This document shows, in pieces, positions 31,827-40,971 of a stretch of 64,000 nt of DNA. The position numbers were made by a program, and so were the translations under genes. The notes under the pieces are model-generated. The model ran no database searches. It was not told the DNA's origin and was given only the letters and a program-made list of their open reading frames with translations. Each line of letters begins with the position of its first letter. The stretch's first letter is position 1. Source of the DNA: Actinophytocola algeriensis. Its GTDB lineage: Bacteria > Actinomycetota > Actinomycetes > Mycobacteriales > Pseudonocardiaceae. The stretch is taken from positions 1,262,242-1,326,241 of the forward strand of contig NZ_JACHJQ010000001.1 of assembly GCF_014203735.1 (NCBI RefSeq), given 5' to 3'.

Positions 31827-33298
31827 CGGTCCTCCCCGTAGGTCGTGCGCAGCGCGCTCTTCAGCAGCTTCCCCGACGCGGTGCGCGGCAGCGTCTCCGC
31901 GAACACGACCGACTTCGGGATCTTGTACCGGGCGATCCGGCCGTCGAGGAACGCGAGCAGCTCGGCCGGTTCGACCGCGTGCCGCGCGACGACGATCGCG
32001 CGCCCGACCTCGCCCCACTTCTCGTCCGGCACCCCGATCACCGCGCAGTCCCGCACCGCCGGGTGCCGGTGCAGCGCGTCCTCGACCTCGGCCGGGTACA
32101 CGTTCTCGCCACCCGAGATGAGCACGTCCTTGATGCGGTCCCGGATGTAGAGGTAGCCGTCCTCGTCGGACACCGCGACGTCACCGGTGCGCAGCCACCC
32201 GTCCGGCGTCAGCACCGCCGCGGTCTCCGCCGGTTTGCCCCAGTAGCCGGTCATGACGTTCGGGCCGTGCAGCACCACCTCGCCAGGCACCCCCGGCGCC
32301 ACGTCCTCGCCGTCTACGTCGAGGACGCGCACGTCGGTGAAGAAGCACGGCGTGCCCGCCGACCCGACCTTGCGCGTGCTCTCCCCGGCGCGCAGGAACA
32401 ACGCGCTCGGCGACGACTCGGTGAGCCCGTAGCCCTGCAGGAACACCAGCCCGCGTTCCTGGTAGGTGGTGATCACCTGCGCGGGGACGGGTGCGCCGCC
32501 GCAGATCATCGTGCGCACCGACGACAGGTCCGCGTCCGTCCACTCCGGCACGCCGGCCACGGCCTGGAACATCGCGGGCACGCCGAACAGGTAGGTCACC
32601 CGCCGCCGCGCGATCGTCGCCAGCGTGCGCACCGGGTCGAACGAGTCCAGCACCACCGTGCCGCCCTTGACCAGCGTCGGCAGCACGGTCTGGTTGAGCG
32701 CGGCGACGTGGAACACGGGCGCGTTCACGAGCGTCACCTCGTCACCGGCGAGGTCGACGTCGATGAGCACGTTCATCGTGTTCCAGTGCAGGTTGGCGTG
32801 CGAGAGCGCCGCGCCCTTCGGCCGCCCGGTGGTGCCCGAGGTGTACATGATCACCGCGATGTCGTCCGGTTCGACGGGCTCGTCGAGGGGCTCGGTGGCC
32901 GCCGCCGCCAGCAGTTCCTCGTAGGCGGCCCGGTCGAGCACGTGCGGCACGTCCGGCGCGAGGTCGTGCGACGGGGCGCGCACGAGCACCGAAGCGCCGC
33001 AGTCCCGCAGGATGTACTCGAGTTCCGGCGCGGCGAGCCGGGTGTTGAGCGGCACGAAGATCGCGCCGAGCATGCAGGCGCCGAACATGGTCTCGAGGAA
33101 CGGCGGTTCGTTCGGCCCGAGGTAGGCGACCCGGTCGCCGCTGCCGATCCCGAGCCCGGCGAGCGCGTGCGCCACCCGCGTGGCGCGTTCGCACAGCTCG
33201 CGGTAAGTCTGCTCGCGGTCGCCGTGAACGACCGCGACCCGGTCCGGCGACATCCGCGCCCGCCGCGCGGGCCACGAGCCGATGCCCTGGTTACGCAT
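31823..33298 (-). CDS. AMP-forming acyl-CoA synthetase
   Basis: A 491-residue ANL-superfamily ligase: AMP-binding motif MYTSGTTGRPKGAALSHAN (about 152-170), A5 GYGLTESSP, A7 GWLRTGDVA, A8 YLYIRDRIKDVLISGGENVYP and the catalytic lysine in PRTASGKLLKS near the C-terminus. It is of normal length for fatty-acid or aromatic acid CoA ligases. The start ATG 33298 overlaps the amidohydrolase-like stop by 8 bp. Its place after an importer and before a hydratase suggests it activates the imported acid. Confidence 0.93.
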   Translation of the reverse strand: MRNQGIGSWPARRARMSPDRVAVVHGDREQTYRELCERATRVAHALAGLGIGSGDRVAYLGPNEPPFLETMFGACMLGAIFVPLNTRLAAPELEYILRDCGASVLVRAPSHDLAPDVPHVLDRAAYEELLAAAATEPLDEPVEPDDIAVIMYTSGTTGRPKGAALSHANLHWNTMNVLIDVDLAGDEVTLVNAPVFHVAALNQTVLPTLVKGGTVVLDSFDPVRTLATIARRRVTYLFGVPAMFQAVAGVPEWTDADLSSVRTMICGGAPVPAQVITTYQERGLVFLQGYGLTESSPSALFLRAGESTRKVGSAGTPCFFTDVRVLDVDGEDVAPGVPGEVVLHGPNVMTGYWGKPAETAAVLTPDGWLRTGDVAVSDEDGYLYIRDRIKDVLISGGENVYPAEVEDALHRHPAVRDCAVIGVPDEKWGEVGRAIVVARHAVEPAELLAFLDGRIARYKIPKSVVFAETLPRTASGKLLKSALRTTYGEDR

Positions 33299-34160
33299 CA
33301 GCGAGCCGCAACAGCCGGACGGCGTTGTCCCTGAGGATCATGGGGCGCACCTCCGGCTTGATCTCGAGGGTGTCGAAGTCGGCGAGCCAGCGGTCGGGCG
33401 TGAGCACGGGGAAGTCCGACCCGAACAGCACCTTGTCCCGCAACAACGTGTTGGCGTACCGCACCAGCTGGGGCGGGAAGTACTTCGGCGACCACCCCGA
33501 CAGGTCGATGTGGACGGTCGGCTTGTGGGTGGCGACCGCGAGCGCCTCGTCCTGCCACGGGAACGACGGGTGCGCGAGGATGATCGGCAGTTCCGGGAAG
33601 TCCACGGCCACGTCGTCGACGAGCAGCGGGTTCGCGTACTTCAGCCGGATCCCGCCACCACCGGGCAGTCCGGCGCCGATCCCGGTCTGTCCACTGTGGA
33701 ACAACGCGATGGTGCCGTGCTCGGCGAGCACCTCGTAGAGCGGGTACGCGACGGGGTCGTTGGGGTGGAACGCCTGCAGGCCGGGGTGGAACTTGAACCC
33801 GCGCACCCCGTACTTCTCGATCAGGGCACGGGCCTGCCGGACGGCGGCCTTGCCGCGCCAGGGATCCACGCTGGCGAACGGGATCAGGACGTCCGGGTGC
33901 TCGGCGCAGGCCGCGGCGATCTCCTCGCTCGCGATCGGTGGGTGCCCGGTGGCGGATCCGGCGTCCACGGTGAACACGACCGCCGCCATCCGCCGTTCCC
34001 GGTAGTACGCGGCGATCTCGGCGACGGTCTTGGTCCGCTCGGCCACCTTGAAGTAGGCGGCCGAGCCGCTCATCAGGTGCTGCGGCAAGGAGAGGTGCCC
34101 GTCCGCGCCGACCTCGACGTGCACGTGGACGTCGACGGCCACCAGTTCGTCGACGTTCAT
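33291..34160 (-). CDS. Amidohydrolase-family protein (ACMSD-like)
   Basis: A 289-residue TIM-barrel protein of the amidohydrolase-2 family. Metal ligands are visible: VDVHVHVE (residues 9-16, HxH), GFKFHPGLQAF (strand 5-6 His region), ILAHPSFP (His) and LFGSDFPVL (Asp of the final strand). Relatives include ACMSD and orsellinate/2,6-dihydroxybenzoate decarboxylases and some lactonases. ATG 34160 overlaps the SDR stop by ATGA. A decarboxylase or hydrolase step is expected in the degradation pathway; which one cannot be told. Confidence 0.88.
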   Translation of the reverse strand: MNVDELVAVDVHVHVEVGADGHLSLPQHLMSGSAAYFKVAERTKTVAEIAAYYRERRMAAVVFTVDAGSATGHPPIASEEIAAACAEHPDVLIPFASVDPWRGKAAVRQARALIEKYGVRGFKFHPGLQAFHPNDPVAYPLYEVLAEHGTIALFHSGQTGIGAGLPGGGGIRLKYANPLLVDDVAVDFPELPIILAHPSFPWQDEALAVATHKPTVHIDLSGWSPKYFPPQLVRYANTLLRDKVLFGSDFPVLTPDRWLADFDTLEIKPEVRPMILRDNAVRLLRLADA

Positions 34161-35029
34161 GTACGCGTCCCGAGGGTGGACGCCCAGGCCGCGCCGATGT
34201 CGTCGGCCCCCCACCCGCCGTCCCGGAACGCGACGGCCGCCTCCTCGGGATGTGTCCACAGCGACAGCCGGTCGCCGCCGATCCCGATGGCCTGCCCGGT
34301 GATGCCGTCGGACTCGGCGGAGGCGAGGAACACGACGAGCCCGGCCGCGTCGTCCGGCACCCCGAACCCTTCCCCGGCGCGGAGCCAGGCGGGCAGTGGT
34401 GTCCTGTCCCGCTGCCAGGCCTCGACGTGCGGCGCGAACGCGGGGATGGTCGCGGTCATGGCGGTGGCGGCCACCGGGATCACCGCGTTCACCGTGATGT
34501 TCGCCCTGGCGCACTCCATCGCCCACGTGCGGGCCATGGCCACGATCCCGGCCTTGGCGGCGGAGTAGTTGGTCTGCCCGACGTTCCCGCGCTGCCCGGC
34601 AGGCGAGCCGATGACGATGATCCGCCCGCCGTCCCCCTGCTCCCGCAGGTGCCGCACCGCGGCGCGCACACACGTGAAGGTCCCTCGGAGGTGCACGTCG
34701 ACCACGGTGTCGAACTCGTCGTCGGACATGCGCCAGAGCATCCGGTCCCGCAACACCCCGGCGTTGGTGACGAGCACGTCGAGCCGCCCGTACTCGGCGA
34801 CGCCCCGCGCGACGAGCCGCTCCGCCATCGAGGCGGGCCCGACCGCGCCGGCCTCGGCCACGGCCTTGCCCCCGGACCCGCCGATCTGCGCGACGGCCCC
34901 GGCGGCGGCGGAGGCATCGGCGTCGTTGATGACGACCGCCGCCCCGGCCGCGGCCAGCGCCGACGCGTACGCGAACCCGAGCCCCCGCCCGGCACCGGTC
35001 ACCACAGCCACCCGCCCGGTCAGATCCAC
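34157..35029 (-). CDS. Short-chain dehydrogenase (hydroxyacyl-CoA dehydrogenase-like)
   Basis: A 290-residue SDR: TGAGRGLG at 11-18, a truncated DADA region with D at the second strand (NAD preference), TNAGV at about 89, S (IVIGSPAGQ) and YSAAK (about 152-156). The N-terminus and the final GGDRLSLWTHPEE are typical of 3-hydroxyacyl-CoA dehydrogenase / peroxisomal multifunctional-type SDRs. ATG 35029 overlaps the upstream hydrolase by 10 bp. In the operon it would oxidise the hydroxyacyl product of the MaoC hydratase. Confidence 0.92.
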   Translation of the reverse strand: MDLTGRVAVVTGAGRGLGFAYASALAAAGAAVVINDADASAAAGAVAQIGGSGGKAVAEAGAVGPASMAERLVARGVAEYGRLDVLVTNAGVLRDRMLWRMSDDEFDTVVDVHLRGTFTCVRAAVRHLREQGDGGRIIVIGSPAGQRGNVGQTNYSAAKAGIVAMARTWAMECARANITVNAVIPVAATAMTATIPAFAPHVEAWQRDRTPLPAWLRAGEGFGVPDDAAGLVVFLASAESDGITGQAIGIGGDRLSLWTHPEEAAVAFRDGGWGADDIGAAWASTLGTRT

Positions 35030-36483
35030 GGTGTCTCCCTACGGTTGTCCACAACCCCGCCACACGCGGGCCGAAACTGTCGGTGCTCCCCGGTAGTCTG
35101 GATTTCGGGGGTCCCCCGGTCGCGCGAATGGGACTTTCGCTCGGGGTCGCGGCCGCGAGCGCTTCTCGACGCCGTCCTCCGCCGGTACGCTGGAATTCGG
35201 GGGGCCGTGGCCCGCGCCAGGTCGAACGGCCGCGGATACGGCGCTGGCCGGTACCGCGCGTACGCGTGCGCACCCTCGGGATCGAACCCGGCCGCCGCCG
35301 CGTTCAGCGCAGACGGCCCGGTGTCCGGCCACCGCCCCGAGTCGGCCCGTCGCTCGACCGCCGCCAGCGCGGCGAGCATCTCCCCGTCGGTGAACGTGCA
35401 GTGCCCGGCCCGGTCGACGAACGCCTGCCGCAGCGACCGGTCCCGGCCCGCGGCGTGCACGGCGTCCGCGTAGGCCCGCTCCACCTGGACCGGCACCAGC
35501 GCGTCACCGGTCGTGTGGATCGTGAGCAACGGCGTCGCCGGCCGGCCAGTGAACGTCAGGTTGCGCGCGACATACCGCACCGCACCCGGTGCCGCGGAGA
35601 TCCTCGGCGCCCGGTTCAGCAGCGCGAGGTCGTCGGTGAGTGACAGCCCGGCCGCGTCGTACAGCGCTTCGACCTCCGCCCGGTTCGCCGACCGCGCGAA
35701 CACGCGCGCGTAGTCGACTCCCGTGTTCCACGAGGGGTTCCCGCCCGCCCACGTCTCCATCTCCTGTCGCCACGACAGTCCCACGTAGACGGTGCCGCGC
35801 AGCGCATCGAGGTGACCCGGCCGTGGCAGGTTGTGCAGCGCAGCGGCGAGCGCGGTCCGCGCCCGGCCTCGCGGTGTGGCCTGCGCCGCGTCCAGTGCGG
35901 CCGTCAGGGTGGCGACGGAAGCGAGCGCCGTCGCCTGATCCGGGAGGTGCACCAACGGCACCGCGGGATCGGAGAAGAACGTCCGCACCGCGAACACCGG
36001 GTCGAGCGTGTTGTTCCAGTTCGCGATCCCGCCCTGCTCCAGCCCGCACATGGCGAGCGCGCCCGCGAACCGCGGTCCGTGCCGCTCGGCCAGCCCGGTG
36101 GTGATCATCCCGCCGAGCGACGTGCCCCACGCGATGGCCCGGCGGGGCTTGCCGAACCGGTCGGCGAACGTGTCCAGGGTCGCCAGCTGGTCCGGCAGGG
36201 CGTGTTCGAGCACCCACCCCGTGTCCCGGTACGACGACCCGGCCAACGCGTAACCCCGTGCCAGCAACGCGGACCGCACCGCGGCGTTCGGCGCGTTCTG
36301 CGCGGGGTTGGGCGCGCCGTCCGGGGTGTACCCGTGGCTGTACAGCAGAACCGTGCGGTTCCAGTCGGCGGGCACGTCCAGCACGTAGGTCGCGCCGCCC
36401 GGCAGCGTGCCCTCCACGTGGGACGGTGCCTCGGCAGGCGACAGCAACCCGGCCACCAGCGTAGCCGCGAGCAGTACCTTCAC
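35020..36483 (-). CDS. Secreted alpha/beta hydrolase in the Liv operon, with odd C-terminal extension
   Basis: About 487 residues. An N-terminal signal (VKVLLAATLVAGLLSPAEA) precedes an alpha/beta hydrolase domain: SHGYTPDG at about 49, nucleophile elbow GTSLGG at about 118-123 (IAWGTSLGGMITTG), acid near ALVPVQVERAY and H in RAGHCTFTDGEM (about 395). GTG 36483 overlaps the LivM stop by GTGA. The last 70 residues or so (after PRPFDLARATAPRIP) are Arg-rich, lack homology appeal and overlap the SDR start by 10 bp, as if the original stop codon had been lost. Substrate unknown; export suggests an ester or amide outside the cell, whose acid product the importer could take up. Confidence 0.85.
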   Translation of the reverse strand: MKVLLAATLVAGLLSPAEAPSHVEGTLPGGATYVLDVPADWNRTVLLYSHGYTPDGAPNPAQNAPNAAVRSALLARGYALAGSSYRDTGWVLEHALPDQLATLDTFADRFGKPRRAIAWGTSLGGMITTGLAERHGPRFAGALAMCGLEQGGIANWNNTLDPVFAVRTFFSDPAVPLVHLPDQATALASVATLTAALDAAQATPRGRARTALAAALHNLPRPGHLDALRGTVYVGLSWRQEMETWAGGNPSWNTGVDYARVFARSANRAEVEALYDAAGLSLTDDLALLNRAPRISAAPGAVRYVARNLTFTGRPATPLLTIHTTGDALVPVQVERAYADAVHAAGRDRSLRQAFVDRAGHCTFTDGEMLAALAAVERRADSGRWPDTGPSALNAAAAGFDPEGAHAYARYRPAPYPRPFDLARATAPRIPAYRRRTASRSARGRDPERKSHSRDRGTPEIQTTGEHRQFRPACGGVVDNRRETPWI

Positions 36484-37418
36484 GTCCGCTCCTTCCCGCG
36501 CAGCGCGGGCACGATCCCGCGCGGCAGCCACAGCACGACGACCACCAGCAGCAACCCGTACACGGCGTAGGACAGCACGCTCGGCGCGTAGCTCGGCATG
36601 CCGGGGCTCGTGGCCAGCTCGTTGAGCGCCTGCACCAGCAACACGATCGCCACCGCGCCGACCACCCCGCCCGCCAGGGTGCCGAGCCCGCCGACCACGG
36701 CCATCACCACGTACTCGATCGACAGCAGCACCGGGAACGACCCCGGCCCCAGGTACCCCAGGTAGAACGCGTAGATCCCGCCCGCCAGCCCCGCGAACGC
36801 GGCCGACAGCGTGAACACCGCCAGCCGGTACCGCCCGACCGGCACCCCGCTGGCCGCCGCCGCGACCTCCGACGTGGCGAGTGCCCGCAGCCCGCGCCCG
36901 GGCCGCGACCGCACCAGGTTGTGCGCCACCACGAGCACCACCGCGAGCCCGGCCCACACCAGGTACGCGTACTGGATGTCCTCGGCCAGCTCGAACCCGC
37001 CGACCGACAGCCGGGGGATCCCCTGCAGCCCGATCGCCCCACCGGCCCATGTGGACTGTGCGAGCACCGACAGCAGGATCAGCTGCATCGCGAGCGTCGC
37101 GAACGCGAGGTAGTGGCCCCGCAGCCGCAGCACCCCGGCACCCACCACCGCGGCGAACGCGGCGGCGACCACCGGCGCGGCGAGGAGCCCGAGCACCGGC
37201 GCGGTGCCGTGCACGCTCAGCAGCCCGGCCGTGTACGCGCCGATCGCGTAGAACGACGCCTGGCCGAGGGAGATCTGCCCGGCCTGCCCCATGAGCAGCG
37301 ACAGCCCGACGGTCACCATGGCGGCGAGCCCGGCCAGGACGTAGATGCCGAGCTGCTTCCCGTCGAGGAAGACGGGCAGCGCGAGCGTGACGACGGCAGC
37401 CGCGATCAGCACCTTCAT
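36480..37418 (-). CDS. livM: Branched-chain-type ABC transporter permease LivM
   Basis: A 312-residue integral membrane protein with about 9-10 hydrophobic segments. Family signature: GLSLLMGQAGQISLGQASFYAIGAYTAG (residues about 38-65) and RSRPGRGLRALATSEVAAAASGVPVGRYRL, the EAA-like coupling loop. ATG 37418 overlaps the LivH stop by ATGA. In this operon class the substrate is often an aromatic or dicarboxylic acid rather than an amino acid. Confidence 0.93.
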   Translation of the reverse strand: MKVLIAAAVVTLALPVFLDGKQLGIYVLAGLAAMVTVGLSLLMGQAGQISLGQASFYAIGAYTAGLLSVHGTAPVLGLLAAPVVAAAFAAVVGAGVLRLRGHYLAFATLAMQLILLSVLAQSTWAGGAIGLQGIPRLSVGGFELAEDIQYAYLVWAGLAVVLVVAHNLVRSRPGRGLRALATSEVAAAASGVPVGRYRLAVFTLSAAFAGLAGGIYAFYLGYLGPGSFPVLLSIEYVVMAVVGGLGTLAGGVVGAVAIVLLVQALNELATSPGMPSYAPSVLSYAVYGLLLVVVVLWLPRGIVPALRGKERT

Positions 37419-38269
37419 ACCGGTTCCTCCACCGGGCCCCGGGTTTGCCGCTGCGCCGCGCGCCAGATCATCACGACGATCATCAGCCCGAGCGCGACGT
37501 CCGTCTGGTGCGCGGCGTTCCCGTAGCCCGCGACCAGTGCCTGCGTCACCCCGAGCAGCAGCCCGCCCGCGAGCGTCACCGCCGGTCGGGTGAGCCCGCC
37601 GAGGATCGCGGCCGCGAAGCCGTTCACGATCAGCGTCACGTCCGCGTCGAACGTGATCTGCTGCACCGGCGTCACCAGCACCCCCGCCAGCCCGCCGAGC
37701 GCGCCGCCGATCGCGAACGCCAGCCATCCCATCCGCCGCACGTCGATCCCGATCACCTTCGCGGCGTACGGGTTCGACGCGCACGCGGTCAGCGCCTTGC
37801 CGGTGCCGGTGCGGGTGAAGAACAACGCCATGCCCGCGAACACCGGCAGCGTCACCCCGATGACCAGCAGGTAGTGGGACTGCACGCGGGCGTCGCCGAT
37901 CGTGACCGCGCCGGGCAGGCCGGCGAACGACCGCGGCTGGTCACCCCACACCAGCACCTCGACCGCGTAGGCGAACACCGACAGCCCGAGCGTGACGATC
38001 AGCGCGGACCGTGGATCCGTTGCCAGCGCGACCATGCCGACCAGCAGCCCGACGACCGCCGCGACCGCCACGGCCGCGAGTTCGCCGAGGCCGTGGGGGA
38101 GCGCGGTCAGGAACGAGGCCGCGCACATGGCACCGACGACCGCGAACGCGCCCTGCGCGAAGTTCACCACCCGCGTCACCCGGTACACGGCCACGAGCCC
38201 GCTGCCGACGAGCGCGTACCCGCAGCCGGTGCCGAGCCCGGTGACGAGGTAGCCGGGGAGGTCAGTCAT
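37415..38269 (-). CDS. livH: Branched-chain-type ABC transporter permease LivH
   Basis: A 284-residue integral membrane protein with about 8 hydrophobic segments. LivH hallmarks: GTGCGYALVGSGLVAVYRVTRVVNFAQGAF near the N-terminus and TGKALTACASNPYAAKVIGIDVRRM (about 160-185). ATG 38269 is chosen over the GTG two codons upstream because it lies in a better context; the start overlaps the LivF stop by 8 bp. It pairs with LivM in the membrane. Confidence 0.93.
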   Translation of the reverse strand: MTDLPGYLVTGLGTGCGYALVGSGLVAVYRVTRVVNFAQGAFAVVGAMCAASFLTALPHGLGELAAVAVAAVVGLLVGMVALATDPRSALIVTLGLSVFAYAVEVLVWGDQPRSFAGLPGAVTIGDARVQSHYLLVIGVTLPVFAGMALFFTRTGTGKALTACASNPYAAKVIGIDVRRMGWLAFAIGGALGGLAGVLVTPVQQITFDADVTLIVNGFAAAILGGLTRPAVTLAGGLLLGVTQALVAGYGNAAHQTDVALGLMIVVMIWRAAQRQTRGPVEEPV

Positions 38270-38951
38270 GCACACCGCCCAGGTATGCGGCCGACACGCG
38301 GTCGTCGGCGGCCAGCTCCTCCGACGGTCCTTCCGCGACGATCCGGCCCGCCTCCAGCACGTACGCGCGGGAACACAAATCCAGCGCCAGCCGCGCGTTC
38401 TGCTCGATCAACAGCACCGCGAGGCCACGCGTCTCGTTCAGCTCCCGCAGGTGCCGCACCAGGTCCGCCACCACGAGCGGCGCGAGACCCAGCGACAGCT
38501 CGTCGACCGCGAGCACGTCCGGGCGGCTCATCAGCGCCCGCCCGACCGCGACCATCTGCTGTTCGCCGCCGGACAGCGTGCCTGCGCGCCGGTGCCGCAG
38601 CTCGGCCAGGCGCGGCAGGATCGCGTGCACCGGCCCGGTGTCGCGCAGCTTGTACCGCCGTCCGCCGAGCCGCAGGTTGTCCTCGACGGTGAGGTCGCCG
38701 AACACCTGCCTGCCCTCCGGCACGTGCGCGAGCCGCCCGCGCACCGCGACCGTTCCCGCCGAGGGCTTCAGTACGCCGGACAGCGTGTTGACCACAGTGG
38801 ACTTCCCGGCGCCGTTCGGCCCGATCAACGCGACCATCTCCGCGGGACCGACCGTGAGGCTGACCTGGTCCAGCGCGGTGGCGGGCCCGTACCGGACCAC
38901 GAGGTCACGCACCTCGACCGTGCCGTCATCCGCTCCGCGGGCTCCGCTCAT
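38262..38951 (-). CDS. livF: ABC transporter ATP-binding protein LivF
   Basis: A 229-residue ATPase: Walker A GPNGAGKST (about 44-52), signature LSGGEQQMVAVGRAL (about 128), Walker B PDVLAVDELSLGL and the H-loop replaced by Q (LIEQNAR), as is usual in LivF. ATG 38951 overlaps the LivG stop by ATGA. It is the shorter of the two ATPases. Confidence 0.94.
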   Translation of the reverse strand: MSGARGADDGTVEVRDLVVRYGPATALDQVSLTVGPAEMVALIGPNGAGKSTVVNTLSGVLKPSAGTVAVRGRLAHVPEGRQVFGDLTVEDNLRLGGRRYKLRDTGPVHAILPRLAELRHRRAGTLSGGEQQMVAVGRALMSRPDVLAVDELSLGLAPLVVADLVRHLRELNETRGLAVLLIEQNARLALDLCSRAYVLEAGRIVAEGPSEELAADDRVSAAYLGGVHD

Positions 38952-39706
38952 GCGGTCGCCCCCAGGTAGGCGGCCACGACCCGGTCGTCGGCGCGGATCT
39001 GCGCCGGGGTGCCCTCGGCGATGACCTGGCCGAGGTCGAGCACGGTGACCCGGTCGGCGAGCCGCGTCACGAACGCGACGTCGTGCTCGACCAGCAGCAT
39101 CGTGATCCCCTCGCCGCGCAGCTCACCCAGCAGGTCCGCGAGCCGCGCCCGTTCTCCCGCGCGCAGCCCGGACGCCGGCTCGTCGAGCAGCAGCAGCCTC
39201 GGCCGCCCGCACAGCGCCCGCGCGACCTGCACGACCCGCTGCTGGCCGAGCGGCAACGCGCCCGCGTCGCGGTCGGCCCAGTCCTCGAGTCCCGCTCTGG
39301 CAAGGGATTCCCGCGCACGGTCGCGGATCTCGCGCTCCTCGCGGCGATGCCGGGGCAACCGGGCGATCGCGGCGCCGAACCCGGTGCGCGTGCCCGCGTG
39401 CGCACCGACCATCACGTTCTCCAGCACGGTCATCCCGGTGAACACCCGCGCGCCCTGGAACACCACGGCGATCCCGGCGGCGGCCCTGCGGTGCGGCGGC
39501 AGCCGGTCGATCCGGGTCCCGTCGTAGGTGACGGTGCCCGCGTCGGCGCGGAGCTGCCCGCCGATCAGCGCGAACAGGGTCGACTTGCCGGCACCGTTCG
39601 GTCCGATGACGGCCCGCAGCTCGCCGTGCGCGACGTCGAGGTCGACGTCGCGCACGGCGAACACCCCGTCGAACGAGCGACGCAGCCCGTTCGCCCGCAG
39701 GATCAC
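38948..39706 (-). CDS. livG: ABC transporter ATP-binding protein LivG
   Basis: A 252-residue ATPase: Walker A GPNGAGKST (about 36-44), Q-loop FQGARVF, signature LPLGQQRVVQVARAL (atypical for LSGGQ; L-P-L-G-Q-Q), Walker B RLLLLDEPASGL and H-loop VEHDVAFV. The start is a GTG just after the binding-protein stop. Standard partner of LivF, LivH and LivM. Confidence 0.93.
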   Translation of the reverse strand: MILRANGLRRSFDGVFAVRDVDLDVAHGELRAVIGPNGAGKSTLFALIGGQLRADAGTVTYDGTRIDRLPPHRRAAAGIAVVFQGARVFTGMTVLENVMVGAHAGTRTGFGAAIARLPRHRREEREIRDRARESLARAGLEDWADRDAGALPLGQQRVVQVARALCGRPRLLLLDEPASGLRAGERARLADLLGELRGEGITMLLVEHDVAFVTRLADRVTVLDLGQVIAEGTPAQIRADDRVVAAYLGATA

Positions 39707-39710
39707 GGGG

Positions 39711-40886
39711 TCACCCCGCCAGCTCGGCCAGCTGCGTGCCCGACCACTCGGTGGGCCGGAACGCGCCCTGGGTGACGGTGTTGACGGAGATGAACTCCGG
39801 GCCCAGCCCGGCGTGGTCGTCCTTGCCGTACGCGTACTCGCCGTTGGGGGTCACCAGCCGCAGGCTTTCGAGCGCGCCCCGGATCGCGCCCGGTTCGGTG
39901 CTGCCCGCCTTCTCGATGGCGGCGACCAGCAGCTGCACCGCGCTCCAGCCGTCCTGCGCGAACTGCGGCGGCGGGTAGCCGTACTCGTCGCTGAACGCGG
40001 TGGTCAGCTCGTCGATCGCGTCTTTCTGCGCACCGGCGGGGAGATCGGGCCCGACCACGCCGATCGAACTGGCGACGACCACGCCCTCGGCGGCCGCGCC
40101 GACCGGGTCGAGGAACAGCTTGCTGGCCTGCGCACCGGTCATCACCAGCGGGATGTCGAGCCCCGCGGTGGCGTACTGCTTCGTGAGCGCGACCGCGGGT
40201 GCCCCGGTCGCCCACACGACCAGTGCCTGCGCCTTCGCGCCGCGGACGTGCCCGAACACGGACCCGAACTCGGTGGCGTCGGTCTGGAACTCCTCGTCGG
40301 CGACGATGTCGATGCCGTAGCGGGAAGCGTTGTCCCGCATGCCCTTGTGGCCCGCGACGGCGTAGGAGCTGCGCGTGTCGTGCGCGACGGCCACAGTGGA
40401 CACCCCGGTCGCGTCCAGGTACTGGAGGATCCGCTCGGCGTAGGTGCCGGAGGTGGCGGGCACGACGAACACGTACGGGTGCACGGGTTCGACCTGTTCG
40501 TCGGCGGGCGTGAGCGACAGGTAGGGGAGTTCTTCCCGGTCCACCAGGGGGATCGTGGCGAGCGCGGAGTTCGAGAACGGCGACCCGATGACCGCGGCCA
40601 CCTCGTCGCCCCGCAGGTCGTTGAACGCGAGCACGGACTGATCCGGCTGGCTCTTGTCGTCCTTCACGACGACCTCGAGCTGCCGCCCGAGCACCCCGCC
40701 CTCCCGGTTGACCTTGGCGACGGCGAGCTCGACGGACTTCTTGTTCTCGCTGCCGAGCGGCGAGTAGTTGCCGGTGAGGGAGACGATCTGGCCGACCTGG
40801 ATGGGCCCGCTGGTCGTCGCGGAGTCGTCGCCACAAGCGGCGGAAAGGAGGAGAAAGGCTGACAGGACAGGGAGAAGTCGACGCAC
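39711..40886 (-). CDS. livK: Branched-chain-type ABC substrate-binding lipoprotein
   Basis: A 391-residue protein. Lipoprotein signal with the lipobox LSAAC (Cys18), then a periplasmic-binding-protein type 1 fold: QIVSLTGNYSPLGSENKKSVELAVAKVNREGGVLGRQLEVVVKDDKS (about 32-80), VIGSPFSNSALATIPLVDREELPYLSLTPAD, and HVRGAKAQALVVWATG. GTG 40886 follows GAGGAGGTACC at good spacing. It is the first gene of the ten-gene minus-strand operon, divergent from the PaaX-type gene. The symbol refers to family only; the ligand is probably not an amino acid. Confidence 0.9.
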   Translation of the reverse strand: MRRLLPVLSAFLLLSAACGDDSATTSGPIQVGQIVSLTGNYSPLGSENKKSVELAVAKVNREGGVLGRQLEVVVKDDKSQPDQSVLAFNDLRGDEVAAVIGSPFSNSALATIPLVDREELPYLSLTPADEQVEPVHPYVFVVPATSGTYAERILQYLDATGVSTVAVAHDTRSSYAVAGHKGMRDNASRYGIDIVADEEFQTDATEFGSVFGHVRGAKAQALVVWATGAPAVALTKQYATAGLDIPLVMTGAQASKLFLDPVGAAAEGVVVASSIGVVGPDLPAGAQKDAIDELTTAFSDEYGYPPPQFAQDGWSAVQLLVAAIEKAGSTEPGAIRGALESLRLVTPNGEYAYGKDDHAGLGPEFISVNTVTQGAFRPTEWSGTQLAELAG

Positions 40887-40922
40887 GGTACCTCCTCGTA
40901 CGCGATGCGAGCCGCCCCCAAA

Positions 40923-40964
40923 GTTAGGCGTTTGAGTTGCAGTCGTCAAGAAACTGCCTAACAT
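40923..40964. promoter_or_regulatory. Divergent operator and promoter of the PaaX-type gene
   Basis: GTTAGGC (40923-40929) and GCCTAAC (40956-40962) are a perfect inverted repeat, and the match extends inwards as GTTAGGCGTTT/AAACTGCCTAAC with one extra base. The region lies between the divergent importer operon and the PaaX gene. TTGCAG-N16-TAACAT (TAACAT at 40959-40964) would start transcription on the GTG at 40972, giving a leaderless mRNA; the right operator half overlaps this -10 box, so autorepression is expected. Confidence 0.6.
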
Positions 40965-40971
40965 TGCGGCT

